Shown in pieces: positions 34,720 through 43,047 of a stretch of DNA of 64,000 nt; positions within the stretch are counted from its first letter, which is position 1, and the number at the start of each line of letters is the position of its first letter. The stretch comes from Sphingomonas panacis (lineage in GTDB: Bacteria > Pseudomonadota > Alphaproteobacteria > Sphingomonadales > Sphingomonadaceae), in assembly GCF_001717955.1 (NCBI RefSeq), contig NZ_CP014168.1, positions 248,001-312,000 of the forward strand. The letters run 5' to 3'. The position numbers and the translations under genes were made by a program. A model generated the notes under the pieces. That model saw nothing but the letters and a program-made list of their open reading frames with translations, was not told the DNA's origin and ran no database searches.

Positions 34720-36810
34720 GTGCTACGACAATATGAACTGGTCGATCGCGTCCTGAGCTACGATCCGAACGCCGACGAGGCGTTGCTCAACCGCGCCTAT
34801 GTTTTCTCGGTGCAGGCGCACGGCACGCAGAAGCGCGCCTCGGGCGATCCGTATTTCAGCCACCCGATCGAGGTGGCGGGCATCCTCACCGACCTGCATC
34901 TCGACGACGAGACGATCGCCACCGCGATCCTGCACGACACCGTCGAGGATACCGTCGCCACGCCCGAGCAGATCGAGAAGATCTTCGGACCCGCCGTGGC
35001 GCGGCTGGTCGATGGCGTCACCAAACTCTCCAAGATCGAGGCGCAGACCGAGAACGAGCGCGCAGCGGAGAATCTGCGCAAATTCCTGCTCGCGATGTCG
35101 GACGATATCCGCGTGCTGCTGGTCAAGCTCGCCGACCGGCTGCACAATATGCGGACGCTGCACTTCATCGCCAAGCCCGAGAAGCGCCGCCGCATCGCGC
35201 GCGAGACGATGGACATTTATGCGCCGCTCGCCGAGCGGATCGGCATGTACGAGTTCATGAAGGAGATGCAGACGCTCGCCTTCCAGCAGCTCGAACCCGA
35301 AGCGTATGAATCGATCACGCGCCGGCTCGCGCAATTGCAGGAAGGCGGCGGGGACCGCATCGCCAAGATCGGCTCGGGCCTGAAGCTGCTGCTCTCGCGT
35401 CACGGCATCGAGGCCGACATCACCGGCCGCGAGAAGCACCCGTATTCGATCTGGAAGAAGACCAACGAACGCGACATCAGCTTCGAGCAGCTCTCCGACA
35501 TCATGGCGTTCCGCGCGATCGTGCCAAGCGAGGAGGAATGTTACGCGGCGCTCGGCGCGATCCACCGGCGCTGGCCGATGGTGCCGGGGCGGTTCAAGGA
35601 TTACATCTCGACCCCCAAGCGCAACGGCTACCGTTCGCTCCACACCTCGGTGATCCACGCCGAGAACCGCCGCATCGAAATCCAAATCCGCACCCCCGAC
35701 ATGCACAAGGAGGCCGAACTCGGCCTCGCCGCGCATTGGGCGTACAAGCAGGACAAGGTCCGCCCCGAAACTCAGGTGAGCTGGATTCGCGACCTGATCG
35801 AGATCCTCGACAATGCCGACAGCCCCGAGGAGCTGCTCGAACACACCCGCATGGCGATGTATCAGGATCGCATCTTCGCCTTCACCCCCAAAGGCGAGCT
35901 TCACCAATTGCCCAAGGGCGCGACGCCGATCGATTTCGCGTATGCGGTCCACACCGATCTCGGCGATCAGGCGGTCGGCGCCAAGATCAACGGCCGCGTC
36001 GTCCCGCTGCGCACGCTGATCGAGAATGGCGATCAGGTGCAGATCCTGCGTTCCAAGGCGCAGCATCCTCAGCCCAATTGGATGAACTTCGCGATCACCG
36101 GCAAGGCGCGCGCGGCGATCCGCCGCTATCTGCGCCAGAGCGAACGCGACGAAACTCAGGCGCTCGGGCGCAAGCTCTACGACGAGGTCGTCTCACGCCT
36201 GCCCGCGCCGATCGGCAGCGACGCGATCACGCTGGCGCTGACCCGCCTCAAGCTTCCCGACGAAGCGGCGCTGATGGAGGCGATCGCGCGCCGCCGCATC
36301 CCCGATGCCGACGTGATGGAAGCGCTGATGCCCGGCTCGGTCGAGGCGAGCGGCCAGCGCGAGGTGCCGCCGCAGACCAAGGCGATCTCGATCCGCGGGC
36401 TCACCCCGGGCGTGGCGTATGATCTCGCCGAATGCTGCCACCCGATCCCCGGCGACCGCATCGTGGGCCTGCGCCGGCCCGATCAGGGCATCGAGGTCCA
36501 TGTCATCGATTGCCCGGTGCTGGCGCGCGCTGACGATGCCGATTGGGTCGATCTCGCCTGGGGCGACAAGACCGACGGCGGCACCGCGCGGATCGCGGTT
36601 GGGGTCAAGAACGAACCCGGCGCGCTCGGCACGATCGCGACGATCATCGGCGCGCAAAAGGCCAATATCGTCAACATGCGGCTCGACAACCGCGACACGG
36701 GTTTGCACACCAACACCTTCGATGTCGAAGTCCACGACACCCAGCATCTGATGCGCCTGATCGCCGCGCTCCGCGCCGCCGATGCTGTGAATGGCGTCGA
36801 GCGGGTTTAG
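34720..36810 (+). CDS. Bifunctional (p)ppGpp synthetase/hydrolase (RSH)
   Basis: A 696-residue RelA/SpoT homologue, the usual single long RSH enzyme of alphaproteobacteria. Domain order: HD hydrolase (FSHPIEVAGILTDL, catalytic LHDTVEDT with His72-Asp73), synthetase (ITGREKHPYSIWKK, YISTPKRNGYRSLHTSV, IEIQIRT), TGS (FTPKGELHQLPKGATPIDFA), zinc-finger/helical part (AECCHPIPGDRIVG) and a C-terminal ACT domain. An intact HD motif and synthetase residues indicate both activities. The GTG at 34720 matches the family N-terminus (LRQYELVDRV); an in-frame ATG at 34648 is the alternative, and neither has a clear ribosome site. Confidence 0.95.
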   Translation: MLRQYELVDRVLSYDPNADEALLNRAYVFSVQAHGTQKRASGDPYFSHPIEVAGILTDLHLDDETIATAILHDTVEDTVATPEQIEKIFGPAVARLVDGVTKLSKIEAQTENERAAENLRKFLLAMSDDIRVLLVKLADRLHNMRTLHFIAKPEKRRRIARETMDIYAPLAERIGMYEFMKEMQTLAFQQLEPEAYESITRRLAQLQEGGGDRIAKIGSGLKLLLSRHGIEADITGREKHPYSIWKKTNERDISFEQLSDIMAFRAIVPSEEECYAALGAIHRRWPMVPGRFKDYISTPKRNGYRSLHTSVIHAENRRIEIQIRTPDMHKEAELGLAAHWAYKQDKVRPETQVSWIRDLIEILDNADSPEELLEHTRMAMYQDRIFAFTPKGELHQLPKGATPIDFAYAVHTDLGDQAVGAKINGRVVPLRTLIENGDQVQILRSKAQHPQPNWMNFAITGKARAAIRRYLRQSERDETQALGRKLYDEVVSRLPAPIGSDAITLALTRLKLPDEAALMEAIARRRIPDADVMEALMPGSVEASGQREVPPQTKAISIRGLTPGVAYDLAECCHPIPGDRIVGLRRPDQGIEVHVIDCPVLARADDADWVDLAWGDKTDGGTARIAVGVKNEPGALGTIATIIGAQKANIVNMRLDNRDTGLHTNTFDVEVHDTQHLMRLIAALRAADAVNGVERV

Positions 36811-36824
36811 CGCATTTAAGAGCT

Positions 36825-36959
36825 CCGTTCGTCCTGAGTAACTGCCAAGTACCCCGAAGAGCGTATCGAGGTGGTGTATCGAAGGACAGGCCCCGAGCGC
36901 CACCTGCCCATCTCGATACGGCGCAAGCGCCTACTCGATCACCACGCAGCACGAACAGG
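36825..36959. repeat. REPIN, family D, diverged
   Basis: The left arm begins CCGTTCGTCCTGAGTA and contains TATCGAAGGAC; the right arm, inverted, ends with GCACGAACAGG and contains CATCTCGATACG. The element fills the gap between the RSH gene and the pgi terminator. Family D arms also bracket the GIY-YIG gene at 56951. Confidence 0.75.
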
Positions 36960-36989
36960 TAGAGGTGATTCCGTCGCGCTTTGAAGCGT

Positions 36990-37021
36990 AACAAAGGAGG
37001 GCGGGCACCGACCCGCCCTCC
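36990..37021 (-). terminator. Rho-independent terminator of pgi
   Basis: On the minus strand GGAGGGCGGG pairs with CCCGCCCTCC around loop TCGGTG and is followed by TTTGTTA. It starts six bases after the pgi stop codon. Confidence 0.88.
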
Positions 37022-37026
37022 CGCGA

Positions 37027-38517
37027 TCACCCGAACGCGCGCTTGATGAGATCGGCCGTCGAAACGTCGAACTCTTGCCCGCCGGCATCCGCCGCCTTGG
37101 CCATTTCCTTGCCCAGCTCGACGCCGAACTGGTCGAACGAGTTGATGCCGAGCAACACGCCGCTGACGAAGGTGCGATGCTCGTAGAACGCGATCAGCGC
37201 GCCGAGCGTGCGTGCGTCGAGCGTATCGAGCAGGATCGTCGAAGACGGCCGATTACCCGAATAGGCACGCGCCTTGTCGGCATTGTCGCGGCCCGCCATC
37301 AGCGCGGCGCCTTGCGCGAACGCATTGAGCAACAACTGGCGGTGGTGGTCCTCGCTCAGCGTGTCGCCCGGCTCGATCACCGCGACGAACTCGACCGGCA
37401 CGAGATGCGTGCCCTGATGGAGCAACTGGAACACCGCATGCTGCGCATCGGTGCCGACACCGCCCCAGGTGATCGGCGCGCTCGGGCGGGTGAGCGGTTC
37501 ACCGTCGATCGTCACGCCCTTGCCGTTCGATTCCATCTCGAGCTGCTGGAGGTACGACGGCAGCAGCCGCAGCCGCTCGTCATAGGCGAAAGTCGCGCGG
37601 GTCTCGCAGTGGCGGACCTGTGCATAATAGAGATCGGCGAAGGCGGCGAGCGCGGGGGCGTTCTGGCCAAGCGCGGTCTGCTTGAAATGGCGGTCCATTT
37701 CGGCAGCCCCTTCGAGCAGATCGGCGAAATCGTCCCAGCCGAGCGCGAGCGCTGCCGGAAAGCCGATCGACGACCAGAGCGAATAGCGCCCACCGACCGA
37801 GTCGGCGAACGGCAGGATACGAGTCTCGTCCACGCCCCATTCGATCGCCTTGTCGGGATCGGCGGTGAGCGCGACGACGCGGCCGTACACGTCCTCGACA
37901 CCGCCCTCGGCCATCCATTGCAGCACGCTTTCGGCGTTGAGCATGGTCTCCTTGGTGGTGAAGGTCTTCGAGGCGACGACGAGCAGGGTCGCGGTCGGAT
38001 CGAACTTGGCGAACACCTCTTCCAGCGCCGCGCCATCGACGTTGGAGACGATCGCGACGTCGTACCGGCCCGACTCGCGCCCGAGCGCATCGACGAGCAG
38101 ATCCGGCCCAAGCGCCGAGCCACCGATGCCGACATGGAGGATATGCGCAATCGCGCCAAGCGCCTCACCATCGATCGCGTCGATCAGCGCGCGCATGCGG
38201 GCGTGGAGCGCCTGCGCCTTGGCGACATCCTCCTCGGCGCCCTCGCCGCGCTCGGCGACATGCGTGACCGAACGGCCTTCGGTGGTGTTGATGACCTTGC
38301 CCGCGAACAGCGCCTCGCGCTTGCCGGCGAGATCCTGCGCCTTCGCGAGCGCCTCGAACGCGGCGACGGCATCCTTGGTGAGATGCGTCTTCGACCAGTC
38401 GAAATGCAGGCCGGCGATATCGAGGCTGAAGCTGTCGAGCCGCCCCGCATCCGCGGCGAAGAGATCGGTGAGCTTGGTCGCGGGGAGCTGTTCGATCGCA
38501 GTCCAGTCGGCAGGCAT
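37027..38517 (-). CDS. pgi: Glucose-6-phosphate isomerase
   Basis: A 496-residue phosphoglucose isomerase interconverting glucose 6-phosphate and fructose 6-phosphate. Landmarks are HVGIGGSALGPDLLVDAL (phosphate-binding region), VASKTFTTKETMLNA (the SKT motif), GGRYSLWSSIGFPAALALG, PITWGGVGTDAQHAVFQLLHQGTH with the active-site His, and FYEHRTFVSGVLLGINSFDQFGVELGK near the C-terminus. The ATG at 38517 is preferred over a GTG six bases upstream because GAGGTG precedes it at short range. The terminator lies just after the stop. Confidence 0.97.
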   Translation of the reverse strand: MPADWTAIEQLPATKLTDLFAADAGRLDSFSLDIAGLHFDWSKTHLTKDAVAAFEALAKAQDLAGKREALFAGKVINTTEGRSVTHVAERGEGAEEDVAKAQALHARMRALIDAIDGEALGAIAHILHVGIGGSALGPDLLVDALGRESGRYDVAIVSNVDGAALEEVFAKFDPTATLLVVASKTFTTKETMLNAESVLQWMAEGGVEDVYGRVVALTADPDKAIEWGVDETRILPFADSVGGRYSLWSSIGFPAALALGWDDFADLLEGAAEMDRHFKQTALGQNAPALAAFADLYYAQVRHCETRATFAYDERLRLLPSYLQQLEMESNGKGVTIDGEPLTRPSAPITWGGVGTDAQHAVFQLLHQGTHLVPVEFVAVIEPGDTLSEDHHRQLLLNAFAQGAALMAGRDNADKARAYSGNRPSSTILLDTLDARTLGALIAFYEHRTFVSGVLLGINSFDQFGVELGKEMAKAADAGGQEFDVSTADLIKRAFG

Positions 38518-38624
38518 GGGCACCTCGGTATTTATGGTAGGAACGGTTGGTGAGATCGTCCTAGTCGTGTCCCATTACAACCGCCAGCTTGACGCGCCCG
38601 CCCGCCCTGCCCAAAGGCCCGAAA

Positions 38625-39485
38625 ATGTCCGAAACCGACTCCACTCCGGCGCAGACCCCGGCCAAGGCGAAGAAGCCCCGGTCCGAAACGCGCGAGACGC
38701 TCACCTTCCTGCTCAAGCTGGCGATCGTCGTGCTGGTGTTCCGCAGCTTCATCTTCGCGCCGTTCAGCATCCCGAGCGAGTCGATGATGCCGCGGTTGCT
38801 GATCGGCGACTATCTGTTCATCTCGAAGTGGAACTACGGCTATTCGCGCTGGTCGCTGCCGTGGGGCCTCCCGCCGATTCCGGGGCGGATCTTCGGGCGC
38901 GATCCGGCGCGCGGCGACGTGGTCGTGTTCCGTGGGCCTCCGGGCGACGATGTCGATGTCATCAAGCGTGTGATCGGCCTGCCCGGCGACAGCATTCAGG
39001 TCCGCCACGGCCAGGTGATCCTCAACGGCGTGCCCGTGCCCAAGCAGCGCGTCGGCGATTTCCTGCTGCCGCTCAGCCCCAATTACGGTACCGACGCCTG
39101 CGACAGCCAGTTCCAGGATGTCGACGCCAAGGGCAAGCCGGTGTGCCGCTACATGCAGTTCCGCGAGACGCTGCCGAACGGCAAGAGCTACGACGTGCTC
39201 GACAAGGGCGAGATGCCTGACCGCGACGACACCACGGTCTATAACGTCCCCGCCGGCCACGTCTTCGTGATGGGCGACAACCGCGACAACAGCTCCGACA
39301 GCCGCTTCCCCGCCCCCGCCGACGCATTGCCCGGCCAGAGCAGCGGCATGGGCTATGTCCCGATGGAGCGGATCGAGGGCAAGGCGGTGGTCGGTTTCTG
39401 GTCGACCGATGGCTCGGCCAACTGGTTCCTGCCGTGGACATGGTTCACCGCCGCGCGGTTGAACCGCATCGGGGAAGGCTTTTGA
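38625..39485 (+). CDS. lepB: Signal peptidase I
   Basis: A 286-residue type I signal peptidase that releases exported proteins from their signal peptides. One N-terminal membrane helix (FLLKLAIVVLVFRSFIFAPF) is followed by the catalytic Ser53 in IPSESMMP and the general-base Lys114 in DVDVIKRVIGLPGD. The C-terminal boxes include FVMGDNRDNSSDSR. AAGG lies eight bases upstream of the ATG. The stop overlaps the rnc start (TTGA), a conserved lepB-rnc pairing. Confidence 0.97.
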   Translation: MSETDSTPAQTPAKAKKPRSETRETLTFLLKLAIVVLVFRSFIFAPFSIPSESMMPRLLIGDYLFISKWNYGYSRWSLPWGLPPIPGRIFGRDPARGDVVVFRGPPGDDVDVIKRVIGLPGDSIQVRHGQVILNGVPVPKQRVGDFLLPLSPNYGTDACDSQFQDVDAKGKPVCRYMQFRETLPNGKSYDVLDKGEMPDRDDTTVYNVPAGHVFVMGDNRDNSSDSRFPAPADALPGQSSGMGYVPMERIEGKAVVGFWSTDGSANWFLPWTWFTAARLNRIGEGF

Positions 39486-40153
39486 GCGGCGGCGCGCTGA
39501 CGACATGGCTCACCGAGATCCTCGGCCACACGCCGGTCGATCTCGCTACCTATGAGCGCGCGCTGACTCACGGCAGCCAGGCGGCGGCAAATTACGAGCG
39601 GCTCGAATTTCTCGGCGATCGCGTGCTCGGCCTCGTCATGGCCGAGTGGCTGTATGCGCTCTACCCCAAGGAACCCGAAGGCGCGCTGTCGCGGCGGCTC
39701 AACACGCTGGTGACGGGGGCCGCCTGCGCCGATGTCGCGCGTGCGCTCGGCGTGCCCGCGCACCTCCGGCTCGGCAAGCAGGCGCGCGACGACGGCGCGA
39801 CCGACAGCGACAACGTGCTGGGCGACGTGATGGAAGCGCTGATCGGCGCGCTGTATCTGGAAGCCGGGCTGGACGCCGCCCGCAACGCGATCCGCACCGC
39901 CTGGGGCGACCGCCCCACGCGCGCGACGGCGGCACCGCAACACCCCAAGTCCGCGCTCCAGGAATGGGCCGCCGCGCACAACCGCAAGGCGCCGAGCTAC
40001 GACGTGATCGACCGCTCCGGCCCCCACCACGCCCCGCGCTTCACCGTCAAAGCCTCGCTCGGCACCTTTGCCGAGGTGCAGGCCGAGGGCGGATCGAAGC
40101 AGGAAGCCGAAACCGCGGCGGCGGCGGCGCTGCTGGCGAAGGTCACTGGGTAG
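39482..40153 (+). CDS. rnc: Ribonuclease III
   Basis: A 223-residue RNase III that processes rRNA precursors and other double-stranded RNA. The catalytic domain has the signature NYERLEFLGDRVLGLVMAEW and the second acidic site DNVLGDVMEALIGALYLEAG. A dsRNA-binding domain follows from about residue 150 (PKSALQEWAAAHNRKAPSY, ending GSKQEAETAAAAALL). It starts with a TTG overlapping the lepB stop. In many relatives era follows; here a toxin-antitoxin pair follows instead. Confidence 0.96.
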   Translation: MSGGALTTWLTEILGHTPVDLATYERALTHGSQAAANYERLEFLGDRVLGLVMAEWLYALYPKEPEGALSRRLNTLVTGAACADVARALGVPAHLRLGKQARDDGATDSDNVLGDVMEALIGALYLEAGLDAARNAIRTAWGDRPTRATAAPQHPKSALQEWAAAHNRKAPSYDVIDRSGPHHAPRFTVKASLGTFAEVQAEGGSKQEAETAAAAALLAKVTG

Positions 40154-40201
40154 CCCCTTCTTCCGAGATGATGTCTAAGCTTGCGTTTGGGCGTCATTGA
40201 C

Positions 40202-40209
40202 GTATATAC
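40202..40209. promoter_or_regulatory. Candidate operator of higBA-like pair
   Basis: The palindrome GTATATAC overlaps the probable promoter region six bases before the toxin start codon. An HTH antitoxin encoded downstream could bind here for autoregulation. Inferred from position and symmetry only. Confidence 0.35.
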
Positions 40210-40215
40210 ACATTT

Positions 40216-40578
40216 ATGACGACTCGTCCGATCACGGTCGCCGAGACACAGGCTTTCGTGCGCTCTGCGGAGAGGATCTGGAACGCAGCGGAATTGGCCG
40301 AGCTGGTCGATCATGTCGCGCATAATCCGGAGGGAGGCGACCTGATCCCCGGCACCGGCGGCGTGCGCAAGCTACGCTGGGGACGCTCGGGCAGCGGCAA
40401 GCGTGGCGGCGCGCGGGTGATCTATTTCTACTACCGGCCCGACTGCCCGCTCTATCTGCTGCTCGCCTATGCCAAGGCGCAGGCGACCGACCTGACACCC
40501 GACGAGAAGAGGGCGGTGGCGGCGCTGGCGACGGCGATCAAGACCGCCGCAGACCGGCGACAAGGAGACACACGATGA
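40216..40578 (+). CDS. RelE/HigB-family toxin
   Basis: A 120-residue RelE-superfamily protein of the HigB-like type that precedes its antitoxin. Typical stretches are IWNAAELAELVDHVAHNPEGG, LIPGTGGVRKLRWGRSGSGKRGG and ARVIYFYYRPDCPLYLLLAYAK. Related toxins cleave mRNA at the ribosome. The start is set by the ATG at 40216 just after the palindromic promoter region. The stop overlaps the antitoxin start (ATGA). It lies directly after rnc, where era is often found. Confidence 0.9.
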   Translation: MTTRPITVAETQAFVRSAERIWNAAELAELVDHVAHNPEGGDLIPGTGGVRKLRWGRSGSGKRGGARVIYFYYRPDCPLYLLLAYAKAQATDLTPDEKRAVAALATAIKTAADRRQGDTR

Positions 40579-40865
40579 GCAGCTTTGGCGAAGACCTGAT
40601 CGCGGCGATGGACGAGGCCCTGGCGCATATCGAGGGCAAGGGCGCGGTCGCGCGCGTCCACACGATCGACGTGCCCGATGTGCGTGCGATCCGCGAGGGA
40701 CTGGGCCTGTCGCAGCAGGCGTTCGCGACCGCCTACCGGATTCCGCTGGCGACGCTCAAGGGCTGGGAACAGGGGCGCCGCCAGCCCGATGCGACCGCAA
40801 GCGCGTATCTTTCGGTCATCGCGCATCTGCCAACGCAGGCACGCGAAGCCTTGCGCACTTCCTAG
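40575..40865 (+). CDS. HTH (XRE-type) antitoxin
   Basis: A 96-residue antitoxin with a helix-turn-helix in the middle: VRAIREGLGLSQQAFATAYR, then IPLATLKGWEQGRRQPD. The N-terminal 35 residues (FGEDLIAAMDEALAHIEGKG) probably contact the toxin. It follows and overlaps the toxin gene, the reversed toxin-first order of HigBA-like modules. It converges on the glycosyltransferase gene with only 31 bases between stops. Confidence 0.9.
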   Translation: MSSFGEDLIAAMDEALAHIEGKGAVARVHTIDVPDVRAIREGLGLSQQAFATAYRIPLATLKGWEQGRRQPDATASAYLSVIAHLPTQAREALRTS

Positions 40866-40896
40866 ACTAGCCTCCTCTGGGCGTGGGCGCGTCGCG

Positions 40897-41916
40897 CTAC
40901 TCCGCCGCAACCTCACCCGAAACTTCAACCACGGGCACCGCATTGAACCCCAAAGTCGCGCGGCCCTGCACCGGGCCGGCGACGTCCGCCACCAGATACA
41001 GCGGCCGCCGCTTCGATTCGACATACAGCCGGCCGAGATACTCGCCGATCATGCCCAGCACGAACATCTGCACCGCGCCGAGCAGCACCACCACCAGCAT
41101 CGTCGAGGTCCAGCCCGCCACTGCCGAGCCGGTGAAGAAGCCGATCGCGATATAGACGAACAGCAGCAGCGACAGCCCCGTCAGCACCAGCCCGGCATGG
41201 CTGGCGAGCCGCAGCGGCGCGGTCGAGAAGCCGGTTACCGCGTCGAGCGCGAGGCGGATCATCTTGCCGAGCGGGTAATTGGTCTCGCCCGCGAACCGCT
41301 CGTGCCGGTCATAGGCGAACGGCACCTGGCGGAAGCCGACCCACGCCACCATGCCCCGGATGAAGCGCGCCTGCTCGGGCAACGACAGGAACGCATCGAG
41401 CGCGCGCCGGCTCATCAGCCGGAAGTCGCCGGTGTCGAGCGGGATCGCGGTATCGGTGACGCGGTCGAGCAGCCGGTAGAACGCAGCCGCCGTCACCTTC
41501 TTGAACAGGGATTCGCCCGCGCGCTTGCGCCGCACCGCGTAGACGACGTCGGCGTTCTGCGCGGTCATCATCGCGCGCATGTCGCTGAGCAGTTCGGGCG
41601 GATCTTGCAGATCGGCGTCGATGATGAGGATCTGCTCGCCCGCACACAGGTCCAGCCCGGCGGTGAGCGCGAGCTGGTGGCCGTGGTTGCGCGACAGGTT
41701 GATCGCGACGAGATGCGGGTCGGCGGCGGAAAGCTGCTGCATCACCGGCCAGCTATCGTCCTTCGATCCGTCGTTGATGAACAGGATCTCGAAATCCTCG
41801 CCCACCGCCGCCCGCGCGGCGGCGGAGACGCGCGCATGGAGCTGACCGAGGCATGCCGCCTCATTGTAGCAGGGGATCACGATCGACAGGGCGGGACGTT
41901 GCATGGCGTGTCGCAT
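40897..41916 (-). CDS. GT2 glycosyltransferase (polyprenyl-phosphate type)
   Basis: A 339-residue family 2 glycosyltransferase of the dolichol/undecaprenyl-phosphate mannosyl/glucosyl transferase (DPMS/GtrB) type. The N-terminal catalytic domain has LSIVIPCYNEAACLGQLH, FINDGSKDDS and the metal-binding IIDADLQDPPE. Two C-terminal membrane helices (about residues 245-265 and 280-300) anchor it. Such enzymes load a sugar onto polyprenyl phosphate for lipid A, O-antigen or glycan modification. The ATG at 41916 has AAGG close by; an ATG at 41904 is possible. It is divergent from the Rieske gene. Confidence 0.9.
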   Translation of the reverse strand: MRHAMQRPALSIVIPCYNEAACLGQLHARVSAAARAAVGEDFEILFINDGSKDDSWPVMQQLSAADPHLVAINLSRNHGHQLALTAGLDLCAGEQILIIDADLQDPPELLSDMRAMMTAQNADVVYAVRRKRAGESLFKKVTAAAFYRLLDRVTDTAIPLDTGDFRLMSRRALDAFLSLPEQARFIRGMVAWVGFRQVPFAYDRHERFAGETNYPLGKMIRLALDAVTGFSTAPLRLASHAGLVLTGLSLLLFVYIAIGFFTGSAVAGWTSTMLVVVLLGAVQMFVLGMIGEYLGRLYVESKRRPLYLVADVAGPVQGRATLGFNAVPVVEVSGEVAAE

Positions 41917-42045
41917 AGCGCCTTGCCCGCCAGATTCCGATGCCGAAAATTGCCTTACCACGCGACGACTCCCCTTGACCGCCCGCGCGGATAGCATCGC
42001 ATCGGTTTATAAAGGATAAGGCCGCGCTTTCGCGAAGGACGCCCG

Positions 42046-42462
42046 ATGCCAGCCGAGACCCGCCTCTACGCCACGCCGCCGGGGCTCAAGCTGGCCCCGC
42101 TCGCCGACATCGCCGACGGCACGGCACGCGGGTTCCGCTTGCGATTGAAGACCGGCCGGTTCGACGGCTTCGTGGTGCGCAGCGGCGACAGCGTGACCGG
42201 CTACGTCGATCTGTGCCCCCACGCCGGCGTACCGCTGGCGGCGCAGCCGGACAGCTATCAGGTCCACACGGTATCGACCGGCCTGCTGGTCGCCTGCACA
42301 TGGCACGGCGCACTGTTCCGCGCAGAGGACGGCGTCTGCGTGGCCGGGCCATGCGTCAAACAGCAGTTGCAAAGCTGGCCGGTCGAGGTGCGCAACGGCA
42401 CGATCCTCACCGCGCGGAGCGGGCCGCCGCCGTGGTGGCGGCGGCTGCTCGGGCGGACGTAG
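42046..42462 (+). CDS. Rieske [2Fe-2S] domain protein
   Basis: A 138-residue protein with one Rieske domain. The cluster ligands are in CPHAGVPLAA (Cys-x-His) and CTWHGALF (Cys-x2-His). No membrane helix or oxygenase domain is attached, so it resembles stand-alone ferredoxin components or small Rieske proteins of unknown partner. It is convergent with the lipoprotein gene, the two stops being three bases apart. Confidence 0.92.
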   Translation: MPAETRLYATPPGLKLAPLADIADGTARGFRLRLKTGRFDGFVVRSGDSVTGYVDLCPHAGVPLAAQPDSYQVHTVSTGLLVACTWHGALFRAEDGVCVAGPCVKQQLQSWPVEVRNGTILTARSGPPPWWRRLLGRT

Positions 42463-42465
42463 GCC

Positions 42466-42903
42466 TCAATTGGCCGGCGGAACCGCTACCGCACTTGTCT
42501 TGTGGAACCGGCAGGCTTCGGTGCCGTCACCGATATGCGTCGGATCGAACACCACATAGGTAACGGGATTGTCCTCGCCGACCACATTGACCTGAACCTT
42601 GCCGCCCGCCACCTTGTAGGTGTCGATCGGGGTCGGAATGTCCTGCGCGGCGCTGCCGGTGCGGTGCATCACGCGCATATCCTCGGTGAAGGTCAGCCGG
42701 TTGTAGATACAGGCGAGCCCGTCATCCAATTTCCAGTCGCCGATCAGCGGATTGTTGGGATCGGGGTCGATCGGCGATTCGGTGGGATTGGGCGTATCGG
42801 TCTGCTCGGCGACTTCCTGCTGGGGGGCGGCGTCGGTCGTCGGCGTGCTCTGCTGGCACGCGGCGAGGGCCAACAGCCCCAACAGGCACGAAATACGGCG
42901 CAT
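42466..42903 (-). CDS. Hypothetical lipoprotein
   Basis: A 145-residue protein with a lipoprotein signal (LLGLLALAAC, lipid Cys16), an acidic Thr/Pro/Asp-rich linker, and a small domain with two Cys (GLACIYNRLTF and TEACRFHKT) that may pair. The segment NPLIGDWKLDDGLACIYN could begin a lipocalin-like or calycin-type fold, but this is a guess. No family recognised. Export and lipidation follow from the N-terminus. Confidence 0.8.
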   Translation of the reverse strand: MRRISCLLGLLALAACQQSTPTTDAAPQQEVAEQTDTPNPTESPIDPDPNNPLIGDWKLDDGLACIYNRLTFTEDMRVMHRTGSAAQDIPTPIDTYKVAGGKVQVNVVGEDNPVTYVVFDPTHIGDGTEACRFHKTSAVAVPPAN

Positions 42904-43047
42904 CGACTGTCTCCTTGAAACGACCCCGCGGCACTATCGACCGCTTCCCCAGGGCGCCCCGGCACCCTACCTAAGCGCTTCGATACAGGAAAGCGGGCAC
43001 GCGACAATGCGCTTTCGAAGCGATGTCGCGCGGTCTAGGAGCAATGC

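Noticed and set aside
36825..36959. Small ORFs in the gap after the RSH gene
   Set aside because: They are translations of a family D repeat and have no ribosome sites or domain pattern.
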